64,000 bases of DNA, taken from positions 6,758,001 through 6,822,000 of the forward strand of contig CM082576.2 of the NCBI GenBank assembly GCA_040954595.2, written 5' to 3'. Under the pieces are notes generated by a model. That model was given only the letters and a program-made list of their open reading frames with translations, was not told the origin of the DNA and searched no databases. Both the position numbers and the translations under genes were made by a program. Numbering within the stretch: position 1 is the first letter of the stretch; each line of letters starts with the position of its first letter. This DNA comes from Balanoglossus misakiensis (Eukaryota > Hemichordata). This document shows, piece after piece, positions 37,374-51,000 of the stretch.

Positions 37374-39062
37374 AACAGCATTATCCGGACCTATTATTAT
37401 TATTATAAATATTATTTTTATATAGTTCTTTATTTAATTATTACAGATAGTTATAGATATTGACAGGCCATTTTCATTTTTTCGATTCGGCGAAGCTGGC
37501 TTCCGTGGGCCAAACTTCCTGACTTTAATATTACATTTGTACTATAAATAGGCCTACCAGCCCAGCTACGCCGGCTAGCAAATGTATATAAACTCGATAT
37601 AATAATACATGACTAAAATAATAGTATTTGTTTCACCTTTCTCAGTCTGGTACTATAACTTGTACAGTTACGCTAACCATTCGACTGGAAACATAATTCT
37701 AAGCCAAGTGATACCCAGGTACTCGATACCACTTGCATTATACCTTGCCTGGTCGGCCACGGGCCGTCAGCACAGGCCCTGTCCCATGACGTCACCTAAT
37801 ACAGTCAAATATTGGTGAATGCGCGGACGTGGCGTTCTGTTTCCTGTGAACTACTTTCGGTTCCGGCGACAGGTTTGATACGGAATTCAAGGATAGATGC
37901 ACTATTATTGTGATAATCATAGATCAGCACATTTCTTAATCGCCATGTGATACGACAATATCATCTGTCCTAAGCAAAATGTCCAATCTTATAATGGACC
38001 TATGTCGTTTAGCGGAAGGAGATAATAGAAGTTGGCAGTAAGGCGGCATCGCTTTTTTGCAGCCATGTCGTATACAATCACCGTGTATCGAAATCGCGAA
38101 GGGAGAATATTTCAATCGAGAAGTGCTTCCAAAAAACAACAGTTGCATCCTTGCAGGTAAGGCATCCTACTTCTATATTTATCAGTGACCATGCAGGTGC
38201 AAGTTTCGGGCGATGTCGTTCGAGATAAAGGGTGCGTTTTGTTTCCAGTTGTTGCTGCTTAGCAAATCAACTTGCACTGCATTTGCAACAACATCAGTAC
38301 GCCGTAAGCTTGTACAAAATGTATATGTCACTGTGTGTACATTATACGTAGTCCACGATAAGCCGTGTACACATAGAAGCCTTTGCGAGTACGAGCTTCA
38401 AACGCATTCGCTCGACAGTCGAATCTGGTTGGGTGAACACAAAGCAGTCGCTACACAACGACAATAGAAACTTTTAATTCGACATTCAACCCCTTTCAGC
38501 TACGTAATCCTGAAACAAGTCAGCGGGTCAGTGGAGTCGATTCGAACCTCTATGATGCTCGGTTACCCACTATATGATCATCTAGCTCCCTCCCCGCTTC
38601 TGTCCACATCCCATATGATTTCGTGCCATGCCGATCGCGATTGCGCCCAAACCCAAAACGATGCATGAGGGGAAAGTGCACCGTCAATAATAAATGAAGC
38701 GGTTTAATACATCAAATTGCGTAGGGCTGCGTTTGTCCCATCATGTCATTGCTCGTTTGTGTGTTGACGTCGTTGCCCTGTGTACTGAACCATTTTGCAT
38801 TGGATTGAATTGAAGCGCATTTCAAAACCAACTTCCTGGTGAACATTGCCATGGCATCATTAACTTCTAAGCTAATTATTACACGCCAGGAAGTGCGATA
38901 TTACATATACTGCCCTTGTATCTTCCCAGGTTTACTTAGACATTCCCTCAAGATGTACTGATTTTTTTCCACGGAGGTTGGAGTCGAGCATTGACCATCA
39001 GGAAGCGACTCAAGGTCATTCAGATATTTCCATTTTCATAGCAGTGTAACATCTGTGCTAGT
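34690..39062. other. Intergenic region and presumed upstream region of the TRERF/MIDEAS-like gene
   Basis: No coding exon could be supported. Contents: a CTCF-like motif near 35263-35275, a poly-C run at 36469-36482, an ATC microsatellite at about 37217-37374 and locally CG-richer sequence at about 37740-38110. A possible non-coding first exon ends at 38156 (TTGCAG followed by GTAAGG) and could join an acceptor at 38929 (TCTTCCCAG). The first intron of the 5' UTR is inference only. Confidence 0.5.
37217..37374. repeat. (ATC)n trinucleotide microsatellite, about 155 bp
   Basis: Roughly 50 ATC/CAT units with a single interruption (ACTGTC) near 37315-37320. It creates artefactual polyhistidine (+) and polymethionine (-) frames. 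It lies about 1.7 kb upstream of the next coding start. Confidence 0.98.
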
Positions 39063-42000
39063 ATGAGTAGCAGTAGCGAAAGCAGTCCAAACTTTGACAG
39101 TGTGAGAGCAAGCAATGTGAACCCAAGGCAATCCCCGAAGGGATCTGGTATAGGACAACTGCACATATCGAGTACGACAGTTACAGGAGCGGTTGGTGTT
39201 GCTACATCTCCGGTCGACAGCGTTGGACATCTTGGGGGCTCTCAGCATCAACAGCAACAGACTCCGCCACCACAGTTCAATCAGTCATCTTACCCTCCCC
39301 CGCCATTTACCCATTTCCAGTTCGACAGATTTCGCTTTCCGCCGCACACCCAGGTCCCGCCGCCGGCCAGGGTCGCGCCCATTCGTGATTTCATTAACAT
39401 AGGACAAGACTTGACACCTGGTCAGGCTCAACAGCAAGGTGGGGGCGCTCAGCAGCTTGGCCTTCCTCGCTCGGTGACAGACCGGCTTCCTCCGAGCTAT
39501 CACAACACTACCTCATACGCAGAGAATCCAAATACTCAACTGGCTGCTGTGAAATCGGAACAGGTCAAGAGAATGGACCGATTCACAGGAACCGGGATGG
39601 ATGCGCTCGACGCACTCCCACAACTTCTCTGTAGCATCAGCCAACATTCCATGAAAAGTAATCAGTATTTGAGCGGCGATCCCCAAGTGAAGGAGATTGA
39701 GAGTCAGTTTTCCAAGGATACCCTGGCGGCAGGCCTGAACATTGATCGGGGAGAGACCGACAAGACGTCGCCTCGCATTCCAACGTCGTTGTCCGACGGC
39801 ATGGGCAATAGTTTACAGTCCGACAAAGCCATGTCGCCACTCTCCGTCATACCTGTTACGTGCACCTACACTGAACCCAGCCAGGAAAGTCCAGCCTCCC
39901 TGTCGTACAGCAACACCCCGCCGCTGTCCAATCAGCAACTGCGCTCGTATCGCCCCGCGGCCGACCAGATGCTGAGCGCGCTCAACTACAACGACGACCA
40001 GCTGCTGCAGGACGGGGGTCTGATGGGGGACAGCACGGCCGCCAACTCGCTGGGATTGGAGGACACTCTGCTCAACACGGGCATCGGCGTGGGTACGTCG
40101 GGGGCCATGCGACTGGGGGACAACCAGAGCGCCCTCGACTCTAACCCCGCCAGCGTCAACAATGAGACATTCGACTTGTTTGTGGAAGGGGAAACTAATG
40201 TGGACGACTCCAACTACATGTCAGAACCACAGACACTGCCATTGTCCCCGCAGACTTTTAGCACCGAAGCGAACACCGCAAATTTCACGTCTATGACTAC
40301 CTCTCTCAGTGGTAGTAGTAGTAGTGTTGTCAGTGGTGCCACAGATAATGAGCCAAGTCAAGGTAAGTACTTGGAAGCATTTTCTTTTGCCCCTTTGACA
40401 AAATTCACTGTCATCATATCACAACTATCTACATGTACTGTACACACACCAGATAGCCTAATTCATGCAAGGGCTTCTGGTCAGGTGCTTAATTTCTCTG
40501 TACATTTGCATATTTGTGATATCATTGGCCAGTGACTCAAAAACCATGAGTTCATTAAATAATGACAAATGGTTGCAACATTATTGTTGCCTTTATTGTT
40601 TGATTGCAAACATTCTGAGTGAAATATTGCTTGTTTTGTGCATTATTTTTATGAGAGTTTGATGAAAGCACAGGGTCAGAAAACTTTCTGGTATTCATGT
40701 TTATGCTTCATTTCTGATGGCTGGTTACAAATGACATTTTTTATGGTTTATTTGTGGTGCTATATTTGGAAAAAGATCTGTCTGATTTTTTGCGTAGCTT
40801 TCGCTTATAAGTAATGTGTGTGTGTATGTCAGTTGATTGTCAGTACATGTACCTGCAAACATAGTCCAAAGGGACGAATGGATTAGGCTTTATGTGTGTG
40901 TGCGCGTGTACATGCGTCAATCCATCCATCCAGAGCCATTCCTCCAACATGATGCCTGAACCAATTTCATTCAATATTGGTACAAGCACATTGCACTATG
41001 ATCATATGCATCATTGCATGTCAATTCGTGTCACAGTATAATCCAGTATGACTGTCGAATGTTTTGTGACACGCTCCAGCACAGTTACCATAATCTTCAA
41101 AAACAGGTGGCAGTTTTTCCAGTAAGGATGCTTGACACTGTGTCAATAAACCATCTTTACTCAAAATTGCCTTGATCATTATTGTGAGCAATTAGCTACT
41201 GAAGATTAGTCTAATACTGTTTCACACATTATTATGTAACTGAGGATATCACATATACACATGATTCAGAGGACAGTAGACACATAAGTGGATTAGCCAT
41301 CCTTTTCTGTAACCTGGCATTGCCAGGCTTGTTAGGCAGACAAGTATGTGTAATTTCACTGCTTCACACTTGTATAAATTCCAAGTCACGTACACACAAT
41401 GAAACTTTATATAATATACTTTTAAAGGGCTGTGTTGCCTCAGTGTGTCTTCAAAATTGGCTCGACAGCATCAAGAATTCATGATACAAATTTAGGCAAA
41501 GTATAGAGTTTTCAGTAAAATCGTGAAGTCGGGGTGTGCTCTCCAAGCCAGTGTGGCATGCCAACGACCTGTTGGGATTCCCCTTGATCTAGGTAATTTT
41601 CAATTGTACATGTTCTTGATTGAGAGGTAGAATTGACCTTTCATCATGGTTGTTACATTTAGTTCTTTGGATACAATTTCTCATTGTACCCCTATATAGC
41701 ATGGTTAAATACCTATTATTCTTTGTGTCACCATAGCTTCAGGCTATATATTTAAATATATAATTATAGCATGATCGAATGTTGACATATGAATTCTAAG
41801 GTTTGACATTCATGTTTTTACTGTAACAACAACAGCAGCAACAACAACACCAACATCAACAATAACAACAAATAATGCCGACTCTACACATATACATGTA
41901 TGGGATCTGGTAGTGTTGATGACCCGAGTTAGTATTTTCAGCAAGCTTGAGGGATTTGAACAAGAAATCGATAAATAGAACAAAAAAATACTGAGAAAAA

Positions 42001-45000
42001 AATAGCCAAAAGTTACAGCTATTGGAGCTTTAAAATCATAATTTAAAATGGTGGGTTATGATTTAAATAACACTACCTGCAGGGTTAAAAATAACTGGCT
42101 GGAAAAAAATGACATAACATTACATAAAATCGGGTATCCTCTCGCCCCTCCCCTTTGTTTTGTATACGGGTCCAGTTGTATTGTTGAAAAATGGATTTGG
42201 ACCAAATTAATGTGGAGTAGAGGTTAATAAGCATCAACAAGGAAAGAACGATACTCATATATATTGAAAGTGAAAGCTGGAATAAATGTTGTTTGAAAAG
42301 CTCTTCATCACAAGTTCAACAGGAAGTTCCGAAATCCATCTCACCAATAGTCTCATTTCATCCCTAATTAAGCTCAGGTGACAGCAGGTATTCAAGATAG
42401 AGTGTGTTAATGTGAGTTATCCTCGCTGTTTCAGAACCAAATGTACGCCATATGAAGATAAATACATGAAGCTGACCTAAACATTTCAGTTGGTAAGGTT
42501 GAACCTGTAACAGTCGGGTAGCCTGAGAGTGATACCCAACCAGTTGAACATCCTACATGTAAATGCAATTTTGGAAAGAATAGTCGTGTATTTTCCATTT
42601 CTATTTAGAATTGCTTGTGATTAAATAGTCATTATTGCCAAAAATAGAACTACATGTATAGCCCTCACTGGGTGATAGGCTAAAAGATTTTGATTAATTA
42701 TAGCGATAATTTGGCAATGTGATAATGGAGGTACATGTACATTGTACTGGTGGTGAAATAGTTGATGCTTAACATTGTATAATGTGATTGAAGACTGATG
42801 GCATTACGTTTTTCCCATGATAAACTTTTCTCTCTGAAGCGCTCTGCCATGTTATCAGGTACACACAGAAACAAGAAAGATCTGCTCTGTTTTACAGTAA
42901 ACCCTTTCGCAACCAATTTCAGGACCACATTCGTTGAAATCACCCAGATTAATAGACTGCATGCCACTTAAAGTAAACAAATCCTACATGCTTAGCGCTG
43001 TCAGTATAGTAGTTGCCGTGGAAACAGTAGAGTTGAAATGTCTCACATTAATGTCATCATCCAGCAGAAGGAAACATAATCCCCTCAGCAGAGGTCAGTG
43101 ACTATTGGGGTCCCTTTTTTCTTCTCCAAGCAAAGTTTGCATGACATTTTCACCAGGGTTGACATCGTAATGATCTTGTTGACAAGACAAGTCACTGTCT
43201 GATGTACACATGTACATGTAACGTGTCAGAAAAGACTCAATTGAAAGGTGAAACATGTTAAAGAGACTGTAGCTGTTTCTCTCGTCATGTTCTCCTTGTC
43301 TTCTGTCAAAAGTTACAGCTTCTATCAATTGGAGTTTATGTGGCATGCCAGATGACGTGAACTGATGTGTGCTGGGGAAATAAAATCAGTCATTGCAGAA
43401 GAGAAAGAGAGCAATCCTGTTTCAGTTATACATGTAGGCAACCAAGTTCAAGTAACGTGACAGAGAATTGTGATGTCTGTATGATAAATGGATAAAAGTG
43501 ATATTTGATATCTGGTAGTTGCAGTAATAATATCTTACTTTGCTGACAAACATGGACTTGCAGCATTGTATGTGCTCCTGTTCTGAATCGTATTGTACAA
43601 AGATATAAAATGTAGCAGCCAGTTTGATGTTACTGTTACTGTTAGTGTACTATGGCTGTCCTTTGTTTGCCAAGTGTGCATGACATTATTAAGCAATAAT
43701 GTGGATATTTACACGGACCCTAACATACCTTTTTGTTACGGTTGACTCGGTGTTGATATCAATAGGATACACCGATACAAAACGTGACCTGTGTGACATG
43801 TCACGGTGATATCCGTCCCTTGCCAGGTGATTTGTTTCAGTTGTGGTTTGTGAGCATAACCTTAACCCCCAACCCCACCCATGGGTGGAACATGGGGGTG
43901 GGCTGTGTTTACACTAAGATTCTTGATACATTGTAACCTCCCCCCCCCCCCCACCACCACTGCCATGGCACAGTACATGTACATGTATATAAAGAAAAAC
44001 CTGGCAAGTGCTGTAAGTTTGCAACTCACCATTTGCAACTCAAAATCCCAGTTAAAGTATGGTTACATGCAACCATCTGAATAGTGAATTGAATATAATA
44101 TATATATGTTATGTCTGAAAAATACTGTCACCAGTTTGTGTACACTTGTACACTGTATGACAGTATGCACATAGCTGGAAAGGTGTTTTTTGTAGCCAAT
44201 TCATGTTCTTAATCATTGCTTGGGTGGGTAAGACATATATATATGTATATGTTTGTATCAAGCTTCTTAACAGCTCATCCTATATTCAGCTGGTGGATCC
44301 AGGTGTGTATGTCCTTTGGCAGCATTTAAATTTGCATGGCTTGCAAATGTCCGTTTGAAGCTGGATAATGTACTACCAAAGCTGGTGGAATGCCCAATGG
44401 TTATGAAATAATTGGCAGGGATCTGGTAAAATATGGTATTCTTTCATGAAAAGTAAAAAGCAGCTGTTGGGTTTTTGGGAATAAGAAAAAAACAGTCTAT
44501 GCTACAAAATATGTTGCAGCCAGGTCAGTGCCATGCAGGGTCTTGGCATGAATAGTCTGTGAAATACATTCTGAACGAGTCATTCTGCGTAGAAAATAGT
44601 TTTTAAAGGTGGAGAAATATCCACCATCAACTGGACAGAACCAAGTTACCACAATGTGCTACTCACACAACAGACACTCAGACATCTCAGGCCTACATGT
44701 ACAGAGACTGAGCAAGATTTATGGCTCAGAATCATGACCCATAGCCTCTTTAAAAAAAAGGTTGCTCTACTAGCAATGATCATTATCATGCAATGATATC
44801 TTGCAGTGATTAAAGGATCTTGCTGTGGAGCGAGGTTAGGGAAAACGAGAACGCAACAGAATTGTAACTGTTATATTTGATGGTTTTCTGTGGGTGAAAC
44901 TTTGCTACGTACATGTAATCAACTTGTTGATTGGTGTACTTTGTGTGCAGTTCGTCCAGCAGATTGATTTGCTAGAGATGCTCATTTTATATTCAGAAAT

Positions 45001-48000
45001 GGTGTAGAGGAAAGGTAAATGCATAGGGACCAGACTCTTTAGTAAAGGTGATTGTGAAATTACAGGGATTCAGTCAGAATCATAGTCACAAGTCACGATA
45101 GTCTTCCCGTCAGTTTTAATTGCTTGGGAGTTCAATTTTGTGGTAGTTTGAAGTATTGTGGGCCTGTGGCACCTTCACCTCAAATCCGTCAAAATCTAGT
45201 GAAAGAGGCATTTGGGTGATTAAATGAGTTGACCACTGCCAGCAATAAACGTACCTAAAAATGGGGGAGCCAGTGATGCTCAATATTGTTTTCTAAATAA
45301 TTTTGTTGACGCATAACAATTGGGTCGTGCATTGTGGGCATTATCTCTCAAAATGACCACTGCAGTGGTGGTGTATCATATTGCAAGTCAATGTACCACA
45401 TTCTGACTCCAGAGGGCACCATCCATCAGCTTCATCATCGCACCTTCTCCAACATCTTGATGTGAAAACATGAACATCTACATGTACCAAGGTTTGGAGA
45501 TAGGGGCTTGGATTTGAGGAAGTTAGAAATTTTGTAACTCCAAGATGATGGTTCATAAACTCACTGAGTTTCTCTTTTTAATGAAGTATATAAATAGATG
45601 GATATTTCTTATTGCATGATGAATTGATTTCTATCTATAGAACTGTGTACGCTCTTGAGTCTTCTCTTAAGAAACTGATTAAAAAAAGATGGTTTATCTA
45701 AGAAAGAAGAAATCGCCATATTTCATGATGTGTCATCCCCATTTTTTTTTAAATTCTGAAATCAGATACCATGATACATGTATGTGGAGATTAAAGACTT
45801 CAAGCACTCTACCATAACGTGTGGGTTTGTGTCTTCATGTAAGTGTGCTAACCTGTTTCATATATACATGTATGTGCCTGCCTGAAAGACTGAATTTCAA
45901 ATGCAGCATAAGGGTGATTTATCGCATTAATTTAAAAGTTCCCTCCAGGGATGACCTGCCCGTGCGAGTTCAAGGACATGGCAGGCAATTTGGTAATTCA
46001 GAAAAATAAAATAAAAAAGTGGCCATCAGCGAACCGGCATTGGTGAAAACTGTTTGTGGATTTGAATGTCTGGGTGTTTAATTAATTAACAGCTGTCACT
46101 CCACACTTGTGCAGGCAGTGCAGCTGAAACAAGCAAATAATTCACTCTGCATGTGTGTAATGTGTGTTTGGATATGCAAATGACATCTCTTTTCCATCTT
46201 TTTTCCACATGAATGCACACAAGCTGAAGTAGTTAGTCTTTCCCAGGCCAGTGCTACATCATACGTCGCTGATAATCCATGTTCTTGTTAAAATTACTGA
46301 GCTTGCAACTTGCGTATACTGTAACAAATTTGGGCCTGACCGGAAGCTTAAAGAGCAAATGGTGCCTGAAATGATCATGGCCTACATTTGCAGTTCATCA
46401 AAGCGTTGGTGCATTACCAAATTGGCAGTACATGTACATTGAAAGTTACATGCACCTCGATGGTGAAGCATAAATTTTAAATGAACTAACATCTTCGTGC
46501 AGTTACCATGGCAATTGAAATACAATTTCCATGTCAACTTTTGGGGCTGAATTCTATGAGAGCATATTTGCAAAACCTGGCCTGATGGGGTGTTAATATT
46601 TTACTGACCTAAAAAGCAATGCTACATATCAATTAGAGCAAATTGTCATGGTACATGTATAACATCAAAGGATGTCGAATAATCTGTGGGTAATCTCATC
46701 CAAAATGTGGTTTCTGAGAACAACTATTTTGAGTAGATGGATGGATGGATGGCCTGGATTACCGGTAGAATTGGTTAGGGTTTATGTAAATGTTCTTTTT
46801 TTTCCTGGTTAGGTAAAAAACAGGATGTGGGCAACAACACATTAACCCTGTCTCTGTGACAAATACACTTCCACCCCCACTTGTAAGGAAGCCAGGCCGT
46901 GCTCTTCTATTCTAAAAAAAGAAAACTCTGATGTGTTTTATCTTTTTTGACACACTGGGCAGTGTGTGCCTGGATCAAAAGAGACCTCGTAATGCCTTTA
47001 CAAGTGTGATTATACAATGTACATGGTGTTGTGTTACTTATGTGCTGGATGTTCTTTTCAAAGGCAAGTCAGGTGATCAGGTGACGTGGGGCTAAACCAC
47101 ATGGCTAACAATCATACCATTATTGATCGTTTTGGTGGACTGGCTTTGTTGATGTCTGTATTGCGGTTGAACTAATTTGGCACAATCGCTCTGAGCAGGA
47201 ACACATGTATTTCAGATTAACCAAATGAATAGACGTGCTGCACAGGTTAACTGTGCTGCCCTGTCCATCTGTAAATTGATGCCGGCCAATTTCTACAATC
47301 AACCAGTTGCTGCATAAATATGGTTAAAAATATATACATGTAGTAGGTCATATCAGAGCCTGTATTTGGACAAACATCTATGAAAATATTAAGTGCTTAA
47401 GGGAACCGGAACTTAGGGAATGTAAACAGGGATGTTCATTGTGGAAAGTAGGGATATAGGTATATCCAAGTCATGTAGGTTAATGCTGTGCGCATGAGTT
47501 GGCAGGTAAACATGTTCTACTTGCATAAGTGATGATGCTGTGTGTAGATGAGCAAAATCAAAGCTTTTTTTAACGTTACAGCCATGGTTTGCCACTGAGT
47601 CAAGCTTTTGAATCACACTGATGCCCAGCTTGGTTCACCATTGTATCTAACCCTTTCACCGCCATGGTTTGGTCCAACTCCAATCGTATTCACCAGCAGT
47701 GCTGGACCTTTTATGCAGGGAAATGGGGGTTAAAGGGTTTAACCTAGCTCTCAGTCTCGGATGTCAACCTGACACCACCCATGCCAAGTGTCAGCCCGAC
47801 ACCAGGGTGCTTGATATCAGCCTAGTGTCAAGGCTGTGCTGACAGTTCATGTTGAAAAGCACTACTACGTGTTTAATGGCCAGAAATGAGAACAATGTCA
47901 GGTCGACAATGGCAAGTTGGTGCATCAAGGTTGATCACTGATACCCTACAATGGAAATCACTATTGAACATTTCCTTGCATGTTATTGACATCTGCAGTC

Positions 48001-51000
48001 TTCAGAAGTAAACACAACAATATGTAAATATTTTGACCCCTTTCTCCTCTTCAGTAGATGCATTCCACTTGCTTTGCCATATTCCTCATTTGATTAATTT
48101 GACATGCTGAACCAAGTCAGGTGTTTTTCATTCCAGAAATATAAAAAAATCAATGTCTATTTGCCTGAGAATTTCGAATATCATGGATCAACAATTCAGT
48201 TATATTGATTGTATTAGGCACTTTTGTAATGTTAAAGACCAAATATGTCAAAAAATGAATAAACAGTACACAATGCAGAGAGATCGAGCAAATTTAGCAG
48301 TGGGGCAATGTTTTGTTTGCAATCTGAGCAATATTTGCCTGTGTGTCTGGTGCATATATCAATCAGTTAATCAGCTTATTTGCATTGCCAGTCTTTCATA
48401 GCAGGGTCTTAAAACATGTTAGCAATATTTATGTTTAGGTGGTAGTTTAAACATGAACGGTAATACATGAAATAATATATTGGTGGTCAATGTAACATGA
48501 TGATAATTGTAATACATACTACATGTATGCATTGCACCTAGTCACATTTCCATTCTGACTGACCTCTCACAAACGTAACAGCAGTCTGATGAAATATCTC
48601 AAGTAATCTGCTCCCAAGGTCGCTGTTGACAAGACTACCTGCCCAGTAGAAATCCAGAGTTCGAACAATATTTGCCTTTGATGGGTACCAGAGGTATCTG
48701 CAAGTGTGACAGACTGGAAGGGAGGAAATTCTTTAAAATAGTGGGACATATTCCTTCAGATCGAGTTCATAAGAGAAAAAAAATGGGTGAATATTTTAGA
48801 TTGTAGGGAGGTCAACGGATGTGATATCATTGTGGCTGGAACTGAACTACAAAGGAGAAAATGTTACTGCTCCTGCGTTGGCACTTTCACTTCTGCTTTT
48901 AATTCATAAATGCCTTGGCTTCACAGTACACTATGCACTCCGGTAGCAGACCATGTGCTTACTTGAGGTACAGTTGTCTCAGAGCAATTCCAAATGCCAC
49001 CTACGCACTTTAGCTCATTCACCTCCAGCCCCCGCAAATAGCACGGCGATTGTCACTTGCTCACGTTGGCTGGGTTTCTTTATATGTGCACCAACAAACA
49101 AACATCCTTATTTCCTTGTTGGTCGTGCGGTCCAGCATGTGGATAAAGAATCCAGGTAGGGGCCATGCCAGTCGTGTGGTGTTTTTGTGTAGTGTGCTCG
49201 TCAGTGGTGTTGGTTTTTACCCTGCTTGTAGGATGGCGGACATGAATGTGTGTGTTATTAGACGAGCAGTCTTTCCACGTCCCGTGCTTGCTACTGACTG
49301 TGTGTGTTTTGTTTTGTGGGCTGTCACTGTTTACACAGTGTAGCAAGGAAGGCCAAAGGCAAAATCGTTCATGCGTTCGTTCATTATCAGCAACTGTTAT
49401 AGTATTCATTAGAAGATTTCCAAACCGTCAGATTTAATACGGAGGAACTCTAAAGTGTATTGTAAATGGTACGTGTCATTTACATTCATGTCAGAGGATA
49501 TGAAGAGAATGTATAGGTGAAGTGTGTGTTCCAGATATGGATCACGGATTTCCCTGTTCAAGTACGTGGTAGTCGCAATCAACAGGTATGGATTGACTGA
49601 GTAAAGGGTTGGTTTTAAATAGCCCAGATGTGTCTTCTTCGTGAATCTGAATGTAACTGTTTTACGGAGTTTTCACTATTATGCCATTTTGATCAGGTAT
49701 TATCAAATTATAGCAGTATTCGGTATGATGCTATATATACCCTGAAAATGATTTCCCCATTCCAAAATGTCACACTTCCAGTCCTGGTCTAATAATAGCA
49801 TTACATGTATCAGGTTCACTGTAAACAATGACCACACAGCGCTGTGCTACCGGAGTCTTTCATTGTCAACCACGTCTACTGCACAGTACATGTACATGTA
49901 CCCTCTGTACAAGCCAGTTACCTAATCCGCATACAAGATTCACTGGGCGACCTGCTCTGTATGCGTGTCTCAACTGTGTTAAATTTATTATTATATTATA
50001 CCAGTATATTGATGGTGTAAATCACGCTATTTGATTGGTCGAGACACGACACGTGACCGTGATATATTAGCCATATACCACAGTCATATATCATAGTCAA
50101 AGAAAATGCCTTTTTAAAATGTTTTATGCAAAGTTTCAATATACTGGCATAATATAATAGCAATAAAACACCCCCAGCCATGGTATACCACTCGATTTTG
50201 ACCGGTTCAACTCCATATACGCACTCGCTATCGCTCGTGCGTATATGTCGTGAACTGGTCAAAATCTCGTGGTATACCATGGCTGGGGGTGTTTTATTGC
50301 TTAAATGTTCCATATTGATGTCAGATTCGAAGGTCATAGAAGGTTGTGTGTTTGCCATAGGCACATACATTCTGCTCCTGATTTTACAGTCGGTGCAGAG
50401 TTTCAAAATGAACTGTAATCACAAAATTCATGTAAAGCAGACTGTAATCTGTGTATAACAGGCATATAAAAAGAACAAGGATTGAGAGGGGAATATCAAC
50501 TAGTACAGTTGTGAAGTTAACCATAAAAAATGTATTTATTATATGTTTTATAGGCAGCATAAGGACATTTAGTTATTTATTGATTGACAAATTTTCGGTA
50601 CATTCAGATTGTGTAGGAGTATGAAATTAACATGTTCTGTGCAGCTAAGGAGAACAACTATGAATTCCTATTTGTTTTCAGTGACACTCAAATTCTGGTT
50701 GAGCAAATCGATTGAACCGTTATGCAGATTGCAATATTTAGGTCATGCCCAGTGCCGGTGTGAGCAAAAGCGCTTTTCAGATTGCAATTACCTCATTTCA
50801 ATGGATGTTAATAATAGGTTACATTCGGACCCATTACAGACTAGCTGCTGCGTGATAAATGTCACTCTCTTGGGTCAGACAGACGAGGTGAGGCTGTCGC
50901 ATAATGATGTCGTCGTAAAGACCTGATTCTGTGTGGGACCATTGGAAGTGAGATGGGTGACAACACCCCCGTATATTATCATGTGAGCTGTATCATCACA

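Noticed and set aside
37143-37463. Polyhistidine (+) and polymethionine (-) open frames
   Set aside because: Both are translations of the ATC microsatellite; there is no homology, splice context or sensible flanking protein.
40363-40535. Read-through of ELM2-SANT exon 1 to a stop at 40535
   Set aside because: A clean GTAAGT donor at 40363 and phase match to 53579 make this intron sequence; the extra residues are not conserved-looking.
50180-50458. Open frames on both strands around 50.0-50.46 kb
   Set aside because: They overlap the 141-bp palindrome, so each strand mirrors the other. No family resemblance.
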